Under the pieces are notes generated by a model, which had not been told where the DNA came from, did not search any database, and saw nothing but the letters and a program-made list of their open reading frames with translations. DNA of 64,000 nt from Alicyclobacillus sp. ALC3 (GTDB lineage: Bacteria > Bacillota > Bacilli > Alicyclobacillales > Alicyclobacillaceae), in the NCBI RefSeq assembly GCF_028751195.1, contig NZ_CP066784.1, positions 992,001 through 1,056,000 on the forward strand, given 5' to 3'. The translations under genes and the position numbers were made by a program. How positions within the stretch are numbered: position 1 is the first letter of the stretch; every line of letters starts with the position of its first letter. Shown here one piece after another: positions 46,670 to 58,102 of the stretch.

Positions 46670-47440
46670 TCAGCCGACGACCTTGTCGACACTGCGCAAG
46701 GACGAGACGAGTTCCTTGACCTGGTCTGACAGTTCACCTTGCAGCACTTTGCCTGCCTCTTTCGGCTTTGGCAAGTAGGTCTCAAGGATTTCCGTACGCG
46801 GCGCAACGTCCGCCTCCGTCAGACCAAGTTCCGCCAAGCCGAGGTGCTCAAGCGGCTTTTTGCCCGCCTTGCGGATCCCAATCAGTGAGGGATAGCGCGG
46901 ATCGTTCAACCCCTGCTGTGCCGTCACAAGGACCGGCAGGGTTGCAGTGACAACCTCTTCGTCGCCCTCTGCATCACGGTGGCCTGTTACTTGATTGCCG
47001 TCCACAACCAGTTTCGTGACTGTCGAAATATGCGGAATGTCGAGTTCCTCTGCGAGTCTGACTGCTACTTGGCCAGATCCGTCGTCAACCGCCTGATTGC
47101 CTCCGATGATGAGGTCATACGACTTACGCGCGGCGACTTTCGCGAGTACCTGTGCAGCTGTGTAGCTGTCGCCAAAGGCGGCGGGATCATCTACGAGGAC
47201 TGCATCATCCGCTCCCATTGCAAGCGCCGTGCGCAGCGCCTCTTCGGCCCGCTCAGGACCAATTGTCGCCACAGTGACTTCGCCACCCAGTTCCTCTTTG
47301 AGGCGGATAGCCTCCTCCACTGCGTACTCGTCGTACGGGTTGATCACGAACTTAACCCCGTCCTCTTTCACCACACCGTTCTCGACGGAAATGCGCTCCT
47401 CTGTATCAAACGTCTGCTTCAGGCAAACCAAGATATTCAC
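46670..47440 (-). CDS. etfB: Electron transfer flavoprotein beta subunit
   Basis: 256 residues. Beta-subunit landmarks: MNILVCLKQTFDTEERI at the start, VNPYDEYAVEEAIRLKEELGGEVTV, ALAMGADDAVLVDD (AMP-binding), and DLIIGGNQAVDDGSGQVAVRLAEEL. The GTG at 47440 overlaps the fadR stop as GTGA and has AGGAG 9 bp before it. A frame running 85 codons further upstream is only an alternative reading of the repetitive fadR tail and is rejected. Confidence 0.95.
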   Translation of the reverse strand: MNILVCLKQTFDTEERISVENGVVKEDGVKFVINPYDEYAVEEAIRLKEELGGEVTVATIGPERAEEALRTALAMGADDAVLVDDPAAFGDSYTAAQVLAKVAARKSYDLIIGGNQAVDDGSGQVAVRLAEELDIPHISTVTKLVVDGNQVTGHRDAEGDEEVVTATLPVLVTAQQGLNDPRYPSLIGIRKAGKKPLEHLGLAELGLTEADVAPRTEILETYLPKPKEAGKVLQGELSDQVKELVSSLRSVDKVVG

Positions 47441-48198
47441 GCTTCCACGCTCCTCTCCACATGTTCCACTCTGGTCTTCGTGCGGTTTGCTTGGGTTGCT
47501 TGGCCGGCCTCGGTGGGTCCGATGACCGCGGTTGCTTCGACGACCTCGGTTGCATGGCCGGCCTCGGTCGCTTGGCAGGACTCGGTGGGTTCGACGACCT
47601 CGGTTGCCGCCGAGCGCATCAGACCGTGCAACAGGACGTCGACTACGTCGTCGGTTAAGTCCACCAAGCGATACTTGCCGCCGGTCAGCACCCACGCGGT
47701 GACCGTCTCATCAATCGTACCAAAGATCATCCGCCTGGCAATTCGGCGGTTAACCGTGGGACGCATCACGCCTTGCTCGATGCCCGTCGTGACGATGTCA
47801 TCCAGAGCATTGTAGAACGGTTTCATGATGTCGCCAATTTCTCGCCGGATATTTGCGTCTACCTGCCTGAGGTGAACCTGAGTCACCATAGCGAGTTGCG
47901 GGTTCGCCCCCAGTTGGCCAAAGTAGAGAGCGACGACTTCGCGCAGTTTCTCCTCGGCGCCCGTTGCATTCTCCAGGCGTGCATGCCCGAGTGCAACAAT
48001 TTCACCGATCGTGCGGCGCAACAGCGAGATCAGGATGTCCTCCTTGTTTTTGAAATACAAGTAGACTGTCCCATCTGCGACACCAGCTGCGCGCGCAATG
48101 CGCGATATCTGCGCATGGTGGTAGCCAGATTCGGCCATAACTTCAATGGCCGCCTGCAAAATCGCCTCGTACTTTGCTTCGTCCCGTTTGGTTGCGAT
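47437..48198 (-). CDS. fadR: TetR-family fatty-acid regulator FadR
   Basis: 253 residues from the chosen start. The N-terminal TetR HTH (ILQAAIEVMAESGYHHAQ, then AGVADGTVYLYFKNKED) matches Bacillus FadR, and the ligand domain follows. About 55 C-terminal residues form a Thr/Glu/Ala-rich repetitive tail absent from the usual 194-residue protein. The start is odd: the strong AGGGAGGGGAGGG site points to ATC at 48198, while the nearest standard start is GTG at 48225, inside the operator. FadR represses its own operon until long-chain acyl-CoA binds. Confidence 0.85.
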   Translation of the reverse strand: MATKRDEAKYEAILQAAIEVMAESGYHHAQISRIARAAGVADGTVYLYFKNKEDILISLLRRTIGEIVALGHARLENATGAEEKLREVVALYFGQLGANPQLAMVTQVHLRQVDANIRREIGDIMKPFYNALDDIVTTGIEQGVMRPTVNRRIARRMIFGTIDETVTAWVLTGGKYRLVDLTDDVVDVLLHGLMRSAATEVVEPTESCQATEAGHATEVVEATAVIGPTEAGQATQANRTKTRVEHVERSVEA

Positions 48199-48214
48199 GT
48201 CCCTCCCCTCCCTT

Positions 48215-48232
48215 TGAATGAACACTCATTCA
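48215..48232. promoter_or_regulatory. FadR box
   Basis: TGAATGAACACTCATTCA matches the Bacillus FadR operator (TGAATGA-N4-TCATTCA) exactly in both arms. It lies just downstream of the promoter at 48249-48277, a repression position. Confidence 0.9.
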
Positions 48233-48248
48233 TTCCTATCCAAGACGT

Positions 48249-48277
48249 ATTTTACGAGCGTTGCGACCGTGTGTCAA
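48249..48277 (-). promoter_or_regulatory. fadR-etfBA promoter
   Basis: On the minus strand TTGACA (48272-48277), 17 bp, TAAAAT (48249-48254): a near-consensus sigma-A promoter. Confidence 0.82.
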
Positions 48278-48349
48278 TCGAGTGTGGGCCATATGCGCGA
48301 GAGTTGTCATAGCGTTGGGGCTACTCCGCTACTCCGCTACTCCGCTACT
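48278..48349. other. Short repeats leading into array B
   Basis: Four copies of CTACTCCG at about 48321-48352 precede the array. Confidence 0.6.
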
Positions 48350-49400
48350 CCGCGGCCAAAATGGCGCTATGCCACCAATTGCGCCAGTTTGGCCGCACCC
48401 GACCAGTCACTGTGCTCTATTTGCGCCAGTTTGGCGCTATTCCCACCAATTGCGCCAGTTTGGCGCTGTCCCCTGCCTCCTCACCACCGCATACCGCCAT
48501 TTTGGCGCTATTCCTACCAATTGCGCCATTTTGGCGCTATCCCCTGCCTCCTCACCATCATTTACCGCCACTTTGGCGCTATTCCCACGAATTGCGCCAA
48601 ACTGGCGCTATCCCCTGCCTCCTCACCATCATTTACCGCCACTTTGGCGCTATTCCCACCAATTGTGCCATTTTGGCGCTATCCCCTGGCTCCTCACCAC
48701 CACTTACCGCCAATTTGGCGCTATTCCCACCAATTGCGCCATTTTGGCGCTATCCCCTGTCTCCTCACCACCACTTACCGCCACTTTGGCGCTATTCCCA
48801 CCAATTGCGCCATTTTGGCGCTATCCCCTGTCTCCTCACCACCACTTACCGCCACTTTGGCGCTATCCCCAACATTTGCGCCAAACTGGCGCTATCCCCT
48901 GCCTCCTCACCACCACTTACCGCCACTTTGGCGCTATTCCCACCAATTGCGCCATTTTGGCGCTATCCCCTGCCTCCTCACCACCACTTACCGCCACTTT
49001 GGCGCTATCCCCACCATTTGCGCCATTTTGGCGCTATCCCCTGCCTCCTCAACACCGCATACCGCCAATTTGGCGCTATTCCTACCAATTGCGCCATTTT
49101 GGCGCTATCCCCTGCCTCCTCAACACCGCATACCGCCACTTTGGCGCTATTCCTACCAATTGCGCCATTTTGGCGCTATCCCCTGGCTCCTCACCACCAC
49201 TTACCGCCACTTTGGCGCTATTCCCACCAATTGCGCCATTTTGGCGCTATCCCCTGTCTCCTCACCACCACTTACCGCCACTTTGGCGCTATCCCCTGGC
49301 TCCTCACCACCACTTACCGCCACTTTGGTTTGGCCGCACCGGACCTGCCTCCTCACCACCACTTGCCGCCAATTTGGCGCTATCATCGACGAGATCCCGC
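48350..49400. repeat. Family-2 palindrome array B, 71-bp period
   Basis: About 28-30 copies of the GCGCCA-N3-TGGCGC core or its CCGCCA-N3-TGGCGC variant, alternately 29 and 42 bp apart (71-bp period, e.g. 48496, 48525, 48567, 48596, 48638). Because 71 is not a multiple of three and the unit has no stop in any phase, all three plus frames stay open for over 1.2 kb. These frames are rejected as genes. It separates fadR and the nuclease-like gene. Confidence 0.92.
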
Positions 49401-49582
49401 TCCCCCCCGCCACCTTGCCGCTCTGCCCGCCCGATCCCGCGCCACACCGCCACACCGCCACACCGCCACACCGCCACCCCGCCGCTCCAACCCGCCACCC
49501 CGCCGCTCTGCCCGCCGGATCCCGCGCCACACCGGTCACTGTGCGCCGTTGTACTGGCACAGAGTGGTCCCCATAACGCGCG
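49401..49582. repeat. Compositional tail of array B
   Basis: Repeats of CACACCGC and CCCGCCGCTC continue the region up to the nuclease-like gene. Confidence 0.6.
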
Positions 49583-50236
49583 TCAGCGGCGTGACTTCAC
49601 TCGGTACACCCGGCCCCGCTCCGTGCCCGAAACCCGTTCCACCCAGCCCAGCTCCTCCAAGTGTTTGAGGTGCCGACTCAACGTTCGCGCGGGCACATTC
49701 ATCTGTGCTCGCAGAGCCTCCGCCGTAACCGTTCCGCCCTGTATGCGCGCGTTCCGGAGCACCACGCGGTCAATGAGGGGTAGACCAACCATCCCATCCT
49801 CCACTTCACTTGAGAGGTGGGCGATGAGTTGAGTCAGGGTCTTTTGGCAAGATCGCGGTTGTTGACGCACCTGTTCGTACGCGAACCGGATCACCCGCCA
49901 GTCGTCAATCACGAGGTCGTTTTGCCGCTGTAAGTGGTCAATAAACTCCTGTTGAGTCACATCTCGCACGTGCGTTTCCATACCGTCGATCTCGACCGCA
50001 ACTCGAAACGTCGGACGGATGTACGCAAAATCGATAAAGCGGTGCGTGTCTTTAAAGTCGTACACTTCGTACTCGGCGTGCAGGTCGCGGAAGTGACCAA
50101 ACACCGGCCACCACACGTGTTCCACGAACATCATCTCAGCGTGACCGAGTCCATCCATCAACCGCCCCGCGCCTAATCCTGTTCGATCCCGTTGCTCGTC
50201 CCGCAGCCACACCAAATACTCCTCTCGAAACCCCAC
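49583..50236 (-). CDS. DUF559/Vsr-like nuclease domain with winged-helix C-terminus
   Basis: 217 residues. The middle (about 55-125) has a PD-(D/E)XK-like pattern: Asp69 in RFIDFAY, Glu82 and Asp84 in VAVEIDG, then a helix with HLQRQNDLVIDDWRVIRFAYEQV, typical of DUF559/Vsr-like nucleases. Residues 155-217 form a winged helix (TAEALRAQMNVPARTLSRHLKHLEELGWVERV). Enzyme activity is unproven. The GTG at 50236 is chosen; GGAG is 11 bp away and the GTG at 50257 is the alternative. The gene reads toward and ends at the edge of array B. Confidence 0.7.
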   Translation of the reverse strand: MGFREEYLVWLRDEQRDRTGLGAGRLMDGLGHAEMMFVEHVWWPVFGHFRDLHAEYEVYDFKDTHRFIDFAYIRPTFRVAVEIDGMETHVRDVTQQEFIDHLQRQNDLVIDDWRVIRFAYEQVRQQPRSCQKTLTQLIAHLSSEVEDGMVGLPLIDRVVLRNARIQGGTVTAEALRAQMNVPARTLSRHLKHLEELGWVERVSGTERGRVYRVKSRR

Positions 50237-50566
50237 AGTCGAACTCACTCCTTTCACGTCCGCACAGCGTCCCGCCTTAGCATCTCTTCCACTCTAATGC
50301 TGATCCCGCCACCCATCCATGACGCACAGGAGATTCACGCAGTGATCACAATCAGTGGTGACAATCAGTGGTGACAATCAGTGGTCACAATCCACGCCCG
50401 GTGCGAGAGATTTTCGAAAATTCGAAACAAACCGCCGCCTCCAGCGGAGCTTTCTCTGCCTTCTCTGACGGCCCACCCATCCCGCTGGTGGCGGTTCTCG
50501 GCCGAGTCGGTTATAATTTTGATAGAACGGTGCCCTTGGACTCCGGTGAGAAGGGATGGCCAATCG
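50237..50566. promoter_or_regulatory. Divergent promoter region with 13-bp direct repeats
   Basis: Three tandem copies of AATCAGTGGTGAC (the last ending GTCAC) lie at about 50351-50389, between the nuclease-like gene and the small plus-strand gene. They resemble repeated regulator sites. A TATAAT (50512-50517) serves the plus strand, with no clear -35. Confidence 0.5.
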
Positions 50567-50842
50567 ATGACAATCATTCGCTCAGACGAGTGGAGTGACG
50601 CACACTTCGCAGTTCACAACCTGCTAAACCAGTTGATGAACTTGTTGCGTGACAAAGGATATAATCCCAGTTACCACATTTCGTACGATCGCGCTGAACA
50701 ACACCTCCTGCTTGAGCAAGACATCCTCGATAAACACCCAGACATCGCACAGACGTATGAACAGTATCTGGCGGCTTGCTCTGTGCGAGACGAGGCGTTG
50801 GAGCACATCCAGGAGCAGCCGAAGCTGGACATCGGTTTCTAA
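50567..50842 (+). CDS. Hypothetical small acidic protein
   Basis: 91 residues, not recognised. It begins MTIIRSDEWSDAHFAV and is rich in His, Asp and Gln; no TM helix. The ATG at 50567 has a purine-rich site (GAGAAGGGATGG) with long spacing, and a TATAAT box stands 50 bp upstream. It is divergent from the nuclease-like gene and shares the repeat-bearing promoter region, so a functional link is possible but unproven. Confidence 0.55.
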   Translation: MTIIRSDEWSDAHFAVHNLLNQLMNLLRDKGYNPSYHISYDRAEQHLLLEQDILDKHPDIAQTYEQYLAACSVRDEALEHIQEQPKLDIGF

Positions 50843-50996
50843 AGCACAGCGTGTTCTCAAACCGCCTCAGACGCCGCAATGCAGCAATGGGACAACAAAA
50901 AGGAAATGACAAAAAATGCGCTATGACGTAGGAAGTCGGGCTGTTTCCGCCCCCCCTTACGACATGGCGCATTTCCTTGGCAAGCTTGTTTCTGTG

Positions 50997-51497
50997 TTAT
51001 GCTTTCGAGATGCCGACTGCCTTCCGAACTTCCAGCGCGTCGACAGCCTCAGGAACCCCGACCCCGACCTCAACCTCGACCTCGTCGCGCATCACGTCGG
51101 CGAGTGAAATTGCGTCGAGCGTCTGCGTGATGGCGTCCATGACCCGCAGCCAAACCGGTCGCGTGTGGCACGCCCCTGCCTTGCCGCAAAACTCCGTTGG
51201 CGAATTGTTGACTTCGCTGACGCAGCCAAAAGGCGACAAAGAACCTTCCAATGCGCGCACAAGCGCGCCAATGGAGATGTCTTCCGGCGCCCGAGTCAGC
51301 ATGTAGCCCCCGTTCACCCCGCGCACACTCTTGACGAATCCAGCGCGGCGCAGCTTTGCGACGATTTGATCAAGGAACTGTTCTGGGATGCCTTCAGACC
51401 GCGCCACTGACGACAAGGGTACCGGTTGGTCCAATTCCGACAGCGCCAACGCCACCATCGCCCGCACACCGTACTCCGTCTTCTGTGATACCTTCAA
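50997..51497 (-). CDS. Rrf2-family regulator (IscR-like)
   Basis: 166 residues. The N-terminal winged helix (KVSQKTEYGVRAMVALA ... GIPEQFLDQIVAKLRRAGFVKSVRGVNGGYML) is typical of Rrf2 proteins. Three cysteines (GCVSEV, EFCGKAGAC) can bind a [2Fe-2S] cluster as in IscR. The C-terminal tail is Val/Glu-rich and variable. It starts at TTG 51497, 7 bp after GAGGAGGG, and is the last gene of the suf operon, so it probably senses Fe-S status and controls it. Confidence 0.88.
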   Translation of the reverse strand: MKVSQKTEYGVRAMVALALSELDQPVPLSSVARSEGIPEQFLDQIVAKLRRAGFVKSVRGVNGGYMLTRAPEDISIGALVRALEGSLSPFGCVSEVNNSPTEFCGKAGACHTRPVWLRVMDAITQTLDAISLADVMRDEVEVEVGVGVPEAVDALEVRKAVGISKA

Positions 51498-51558
51498 GGC
51501 CTATCCCTCCTCGCACAGGGGCCACCATGACACGGCCACTCCAAACCGAGTCGACCCC

Positions 51559-51867
51559 TCACTCAAATTCGATGTAAATGTCGGCGCCGCGGATGTCAAT
51601 CGGGTACGTCTCTACCGCCATCACGCACGGCATCGCAACGGCTTCGCCACTTCGTACATCAAACTTTCCGCCGTGCTTGGGGCACGCTACAATACAATCC
51701 GTCAGCTTCCCTAACGTCAGCGACTGGCTCGCGTGTGTGCAGATGTCTGATGTAGCATAGAACCCTTCAGGCGTATGGTACACGGCGATTGGCTCATCTT
51801 CGACCATCACCTGTACCATCTGCCCCTCCGGGATGTCGTTTGTACTCGCTACTTTGTACCAACTCAT
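51559..51867 (-). CDS. Rieske-type [2Fe-2S] protein
   Basis: 102 residues, a single soluble Rieske domain: Cys43 and His45 in ICTHAS, Cys62 and His65 in CPKHGG. It resembles the small NirD/ferredoxin-like Rieske proteins. It lies one base after the sufB stop, within the suf operon, and its ribosome site is weak, suggesting coupling. It may transfer electrons for Fe-S assembly or be an early client; neither is proven. Confidence 0.88.
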   Translation of the reverse strand: MSWYKVASTNDIPEGQMVQVMVEDEPIAVYHTPEGFYATSDICTHASQSLTLGKLTDCIVACPKHGGKFDVRSGEAVAMPCVMAVETYPIDIRGADIYIEFE

Positions 51868-51868
51868 A

Positions 51869-53266
51869 TCAGCCGACTGAGCCCTCCATCTCGAACTTGA
51901 TGAGACGGTTCATCTCGACAGCGTACTCCATCGGCAACTCGCGTGTGAATGGCTCGATGAAGCCCATGACGATCATCCGTGTCGCTTCCTCTTCCGAGAG
52001 TCCGCGGCTCATCAGGTAGAATAACTGCTCCTCGCTCACTTTGGAGACAGACGCTTCGTGTTCGAGCGTGACGTCGTCGTTCATGATCTCGTTGTACGGC
52101 AGCGTATCCGACGTCGAGTCCTCGTCGATAATCAGCGTGTCGCACTTGACGTTGGACTTCGAGTTGACCGCGTTCGGCGCAAAGCTGGTCAGTCCACGAT
52201 AGGTCGTCTTACCACTGTGTTTGCTGATCGACTTCGAGACAATCGTCGACGTTGTGTTCGGGGCCAAATGGACCATTTTCGCGCCAGTATCCTGGTGTTG
52301 GCCGCGACCGCCAACCGCGATCGACAGGACTTCGCCCTTCGCGCCTTCACCCTTCAGGTACACGCTTGGGTACTTCATGGTCAGCTTCGAGCCAATGTTG
52401 CCGTCAACCCACTCCATCGTCGCGTTCTTGTAGGCGACAGCCCGCTTGGTGACGAGGTTGTAGATGTTCGGCGCCCAGTTCTGAATCGTGCTGTAGCGGC
52501 AGCGCGCGCCGTCTTTCACGATGATCTCGACAACGGCGCTGTGCAGCGAGTTGGTGCTGTAAATCGGCGCCGTACAGCCTTCCACGTAGTGCACGAAGCT
52601 GTCGTCGTCGCAGATGATGAGCGTGCGCTCGAACTGCCCCATGTTCTCCGAGTTGATCCGGAAGTACGCCTGCAGCGGCACTTCGCAGCGCGCGCCTTTC
52701 GGCACGTAGATAAAGCTGCCGCCGCTCCAGACTGCGCTGTTCAGGGCGGCAAATTTGTTGTCTTCAGGGGGAATCACGCTGCCGAAGTACTCTTTGAAAA
52801 TCTCCGGGTGGTCGCGCAGCGCCGTGTCGGTGTCGCAGAAGATAATTCCCTGTTCCTCGAGGTCCTTGCGCATCGAGTGGTACACGACCTCGGACTCATA
52901 CTGCGCTGAGACACCGGCGAGGAACTTCTGTTCCGCCTCCGGAATACCTAGGCGGTCAAAGGTGTTCTTGATTTCCTCCGGCACTTCTTCCCATGTCTTA
53001 CCCTGTTGCTCCGTCGGCTTGACATAGTAGGTGATCTCGTCAAAGTTGAGGTCGGACAAATCACCGCCCCAGTTTGGCATGCCCTTTTCGTAGAACAGTT
53101 CAAGTGAGCGCAACCGGAAATCGGTCATCCAACCGGGCTCGTTCTTCATCATGGAGATCTGTTCAACAACTTTGCGCGACAAGCCTTTGTCAAACTTGAC
53201 GACCGAAATATCCTTGTCGTGAAAACCGAATTGATACTCTTCGAGATCGGGCGCTGTCTTGGCCAA
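51869..53266 (-). CDS. sufB: Fe-S cluster assembly protein SufB
   Basis: 465 residues, the exact Bacillus length. SufBD-domain motifs ([53 protein letters not shown]) are intact. It forms the SufBCD scaffold with SufC and SufD. It starts at TTG 53266, 8 bp after AAAGGAGG; the longer frame overlapping sufU is rejected. Confidence 0.96.
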   Translation of the reverse strand: MAKTAPDLEEYQFGFHDKDISVVKFDKGLSRKVVEQISMMKNEPGWMTDFRLRSLELFYEKGMPNWGGDLSDLNFDEITYYVKPTEQQGKTWEEVPEEIKNTFDRLGIPEAEQKFLAGVSAQYESEVVYHSMRKDLEEQGIIFCDTDTALRDHPEIFKEYFGSVIPPEDNKFAALNSAVWSGGSFIYVPKGARCEVPLQAYFRINSENMGQFERTLIICDDDSFVHYVEGCTAPIYSTNSLHSAVVEIIVKDGARCRYSTIQNWAPNIYNLVTKRAVAYKNATMEWVDGNIGSKLTMKYPSVYLKGEGAKGEVLSIAVGGRGQHQDTGAKMVHLAPNTTSTIVSKSISKHSGKTTYRGLTSFAPNAVNSKSNVKCDTLIIDEDSTSDTLPYNEIMNDDVTLEHEASVSKVSEEQLFYLMSRGLSEEEATRMIVMGFIEPFTRELPMEYAVEMNRLIKFEMEGSVG

Positions 53267-53280
53267 TGGAAAGACCTCCT

Positions 53281-56214
<2,934 letters not shown>

Positions 56215-56227
56215 AGCTGTCCCCTCC

Positions 56228-57016
56228 TTAAGCTTCGACCCCGACGGTCTCGTCGACGATTCCGAGTTCTTCCTTGAGCCAGTCGTAGCCCTTGGCTTCA
56301 AGTTGCTCTGCGAGTTCTTTTCCGCCTGAGCGCACAATCCGACCTTGCATCATGACGTGGACGTAGTCCGGCTCAATGTACTCCAGCAACCGCTGATAGT
56401 GCGTGATAATGAGGAAGCCAATATCGGATGAACGCAAGCTGTTCACGCTTTGCGCCACAATTTTCAACGCGTCGATGTCAAGTCCTGAGTCGATTTCATC
56501 CAAAATCGCAATGCGCGGCTCAAGCAGGCTCATCTGCAGAATTTCGTTGCGTTTCTTTTCGCCGCCTGAGAAGCCTTCGTTCAGGTAGCGGTCTGCAAAT
56601 ACAGGATCGATATTCAACTGCTTCATCTTTTCCTGCAGCAAACGGTGAAACTTGATTACCGGCAGTTCGTTTCCTTCGCCTCTGCGGGCATTCAGCGCTT
56701 GCCGCATGAAGTTTGCGTTCGAAACGCCTGCCACTTCGGCAGGGTACTGCATAGCGAGGAACATGCCAGCGCGCGCACGCTCGTCGACCGACATGTCGAG
56801 GACATTTTGCCCGTCAAGCGTCACACTACCGCTTGTGACATCGTAAGCGTGGTGGCCCATCAGTGATGACGCCAGCGTGCTTTTACCCGTGCCATTCGGT
56901 CCCATGATGGCGTGGACCTCGCCACCGTTGATGGTCAAATTCAGTCCGCGGACAATCTCCTTGCCTTCCACGGCAACATGTAGGTCTTGAACTTGAAAAT
57001 GTGGTACGGATGCCAT
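56228..57016 (-). CDS. sufC: Fe-S assembly ATPase SufC
   Basis: 262 residues, an ABC ATPase. Walker A GPNGTGKST, signature GFSGGEKKRNEILQM and Walker B PRIAILDEIDSGLDIDALK are complete. It drives SufBCD. It is the first gene of the suf operon; the ATG at 57016 follows GGTGGAG. A terminator for sufT lies upstream, so the operon should have its own promoter. Confidence 0.96.
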   Translation of the reverse strand: MASVPHFQVQDLHVAVEGKEIVRGLNLTINGGEVHAIMGPNGTGKSTLASSLMGHHAYDVTSGSVTLDGQNVLDMSVDERARAGMFLAMQYPAEVAGVSNANFMRQALNARRGEGNELPVIKFHRLLQEKMKQLNIDPVFADRYLNEGFSGGEKKRNEILQMSLLEPRIAILDEIDSGLDIDALKIVAQSVNSLRSSDIGFLIITHYQRLLEYIEPDYVHVMMQGRIVRSGGKELAEQLEAKGYDWLKEELGIVDETVGVEA

Positions 57017-57119
57017 GCTGCTCCACCCTTCCTTTGCAACGCAGGCGGACCATCTCCACACAGCCTGTGGGTTGGCCCGACGCGTAATGTTGACCCAATT
57101 AGTCATGATTCAATAAAAG

Positions 57120-57156
57120 CGTACCACACCTCGCTAAAAATGCAAGGTGTGGTACG
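57120..57156 (-). terminator. Rho-independent terminator of the sufT-like gene
   Basis: 12-bp perfect stem (CGTACCACACCT / AGGTGTGGTACG), 13-nt loop, then CTTTTATT on the minus strand, 28 bp after the stop. Confidence 0.8.
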
Positions 57157-57183
57157 GCTCAGGTCGTCCTTTGTGGGTTCTGT

Positions 57184-57501
57184 TTAGAACAAGTATTTAA
57201 ACACCAATTTTGCTTCTTCGGACATCATCTCTTTATCCCATGGTGGATCAAAAGTCAGTTCGACCTCGCACGTCTCAACGCCAGGCAAACTGGTCACTTT
57301 TTCGATGATGTCGTCTCTCAGCATGTCGTACGCTGGGCAGCCCATGGCCGTTAGCGTCATCGTTACTATCACGTGCTTCTGGTCTTCCGAGATATCCACA
57401 CCGTACACCATGCCAAGGTTAATTATGTCAATCTGAATCTCGGGGTCGATGACGTCGGTCAACATTCCCCGGATCAGTTCCTCGTTTATGGTCGTAGCCA
57501 T
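57184..57501 (-). CDS. SufT-like DUF59 (MIP18) protein
   Basis: 105 residues. DUF59 landmarks: ELIRGMLTDVIDPEIQIDIINLGMVYG near the start, MTLTAMGCPAYDMLRDDI with the conserved Cys, and VELTFDPPWDKEMMSEEAK. Members (YitW, PaaD-like, SufT) help mature Fe-S proteins. GGAGGG lies 8 bp before the ATG. It is upstream of sufC on the same strand but separated by a strong terminator, so regulated apart. Confidence 0.9.
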   Translation of the reverse strand: MATTINEELIRGMLTDVIDPEIQIDIINLGMVYGVDISEDQKHVIVTMTLTAMGCPAYDMLRDDIIEKVTSLPGVETCEVELTFDPPWDKEMMSEEAKLVFKYLF

Positions 57502-57649
57502 ATCGCAGACCCTCCTCTCCACAGAAACATTCACAGAACCACTCTTAGCGTAACGGACGGCGACGCGCCTGTCGAGAGCCTCGGGATTAGGCGAGCGAGA
57601 TTGAGTGAGTCCTGAATAGGCGGAGGTCATCCGACAATCCAGCAAACGG
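57502..57649. other. sufT upstream region
   Basis: No supported gene; the sufT promoter must lie here, but no clear -35/-10 pair is seen. Confidence 0.35.
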
Positions 57650-57893
57650 ATAGCGACACTGGCGTCGCTAGTCGCCATTTTTGACCTGGTGCTAGCGCTA
57701 CCGACTGCCGATTTTGTCGCTATTTCGCCGCTCCCGAGCCGTTAGCGACATTTTCTACCTTGTCGCGGCGTCGGCAAGGCGAAAAATGAAAGGTTAGCGA
57801 CGCAGGCGTCGCTAAGCGACCAACTTCAAGCGCACCAGGTCGCGGTGAGTGTCGAAAATGTCGCTAATGACCGCCAAACTGAGGACGCCGCGC
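57650..57893. repeat. TAGCGAC hairpin element, copy 2 (inverted)
   Basis: The inverted counterpart of the element at 25.7 kb, with extra TAGCGAC/GTCGCTA copies at 57652 and 57664. TAGCGAC lies at 57743 and GTCGCTA at 57716 and 57860. The central hairpin is at 57794-57815. The best-matching part, 57743-57879, shows about 8 differences in 137 bp by hand. Confidence 0.88.
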
Positions 57894-57898
57894 TCTAG

Positions 57899-58085
57899 GT
57901 GTCAATTTGACACTTACCCGCGAGGACGCCGCGCTCTAGGTGTCATTTTGACACTTACCTGCGAGGACGCCGCGCTCTAGGTGTCAATTTGACACTTACC
58001 TGTGAGGACGCCGCGCTCTAGGTGTCATTTTGACACTTACCTGCGAGGACGTCGCGCTCTAGGTGTCAATTTGACACTTACCTGT
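57899..58085. repeat. Family-1 palindrome array, 5 units of 41 bp (inverted)
   Basis: Five copies of GTGTCA-N3-TGACAC at 41-bp spacing (57899, 57940, 57981, 58022, 58063), in the same orientation as the 6-unit array and inverted to the 24-unit one. N3 is ATT or TTT. Confidence 0.93.
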
Positions 58086-58102
58086 GGCAAGGCTCGAACC
58101 GC

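Noticed and set aside
47441..47695. 85-residue N-terminal extension of EtfB
   Set aside because: Arg/Gly repeats result from reading the repetitive fadR tail in another frame; the GTG at 47440 starts at the conserved sequence.
48218..49832. Three overlapping plus-strand frames of 435-523 codons
   Set aside because: They all read array B. The 71-bp unit has no stop in any phase, so all frames stay open together, which is not how a gene looks.
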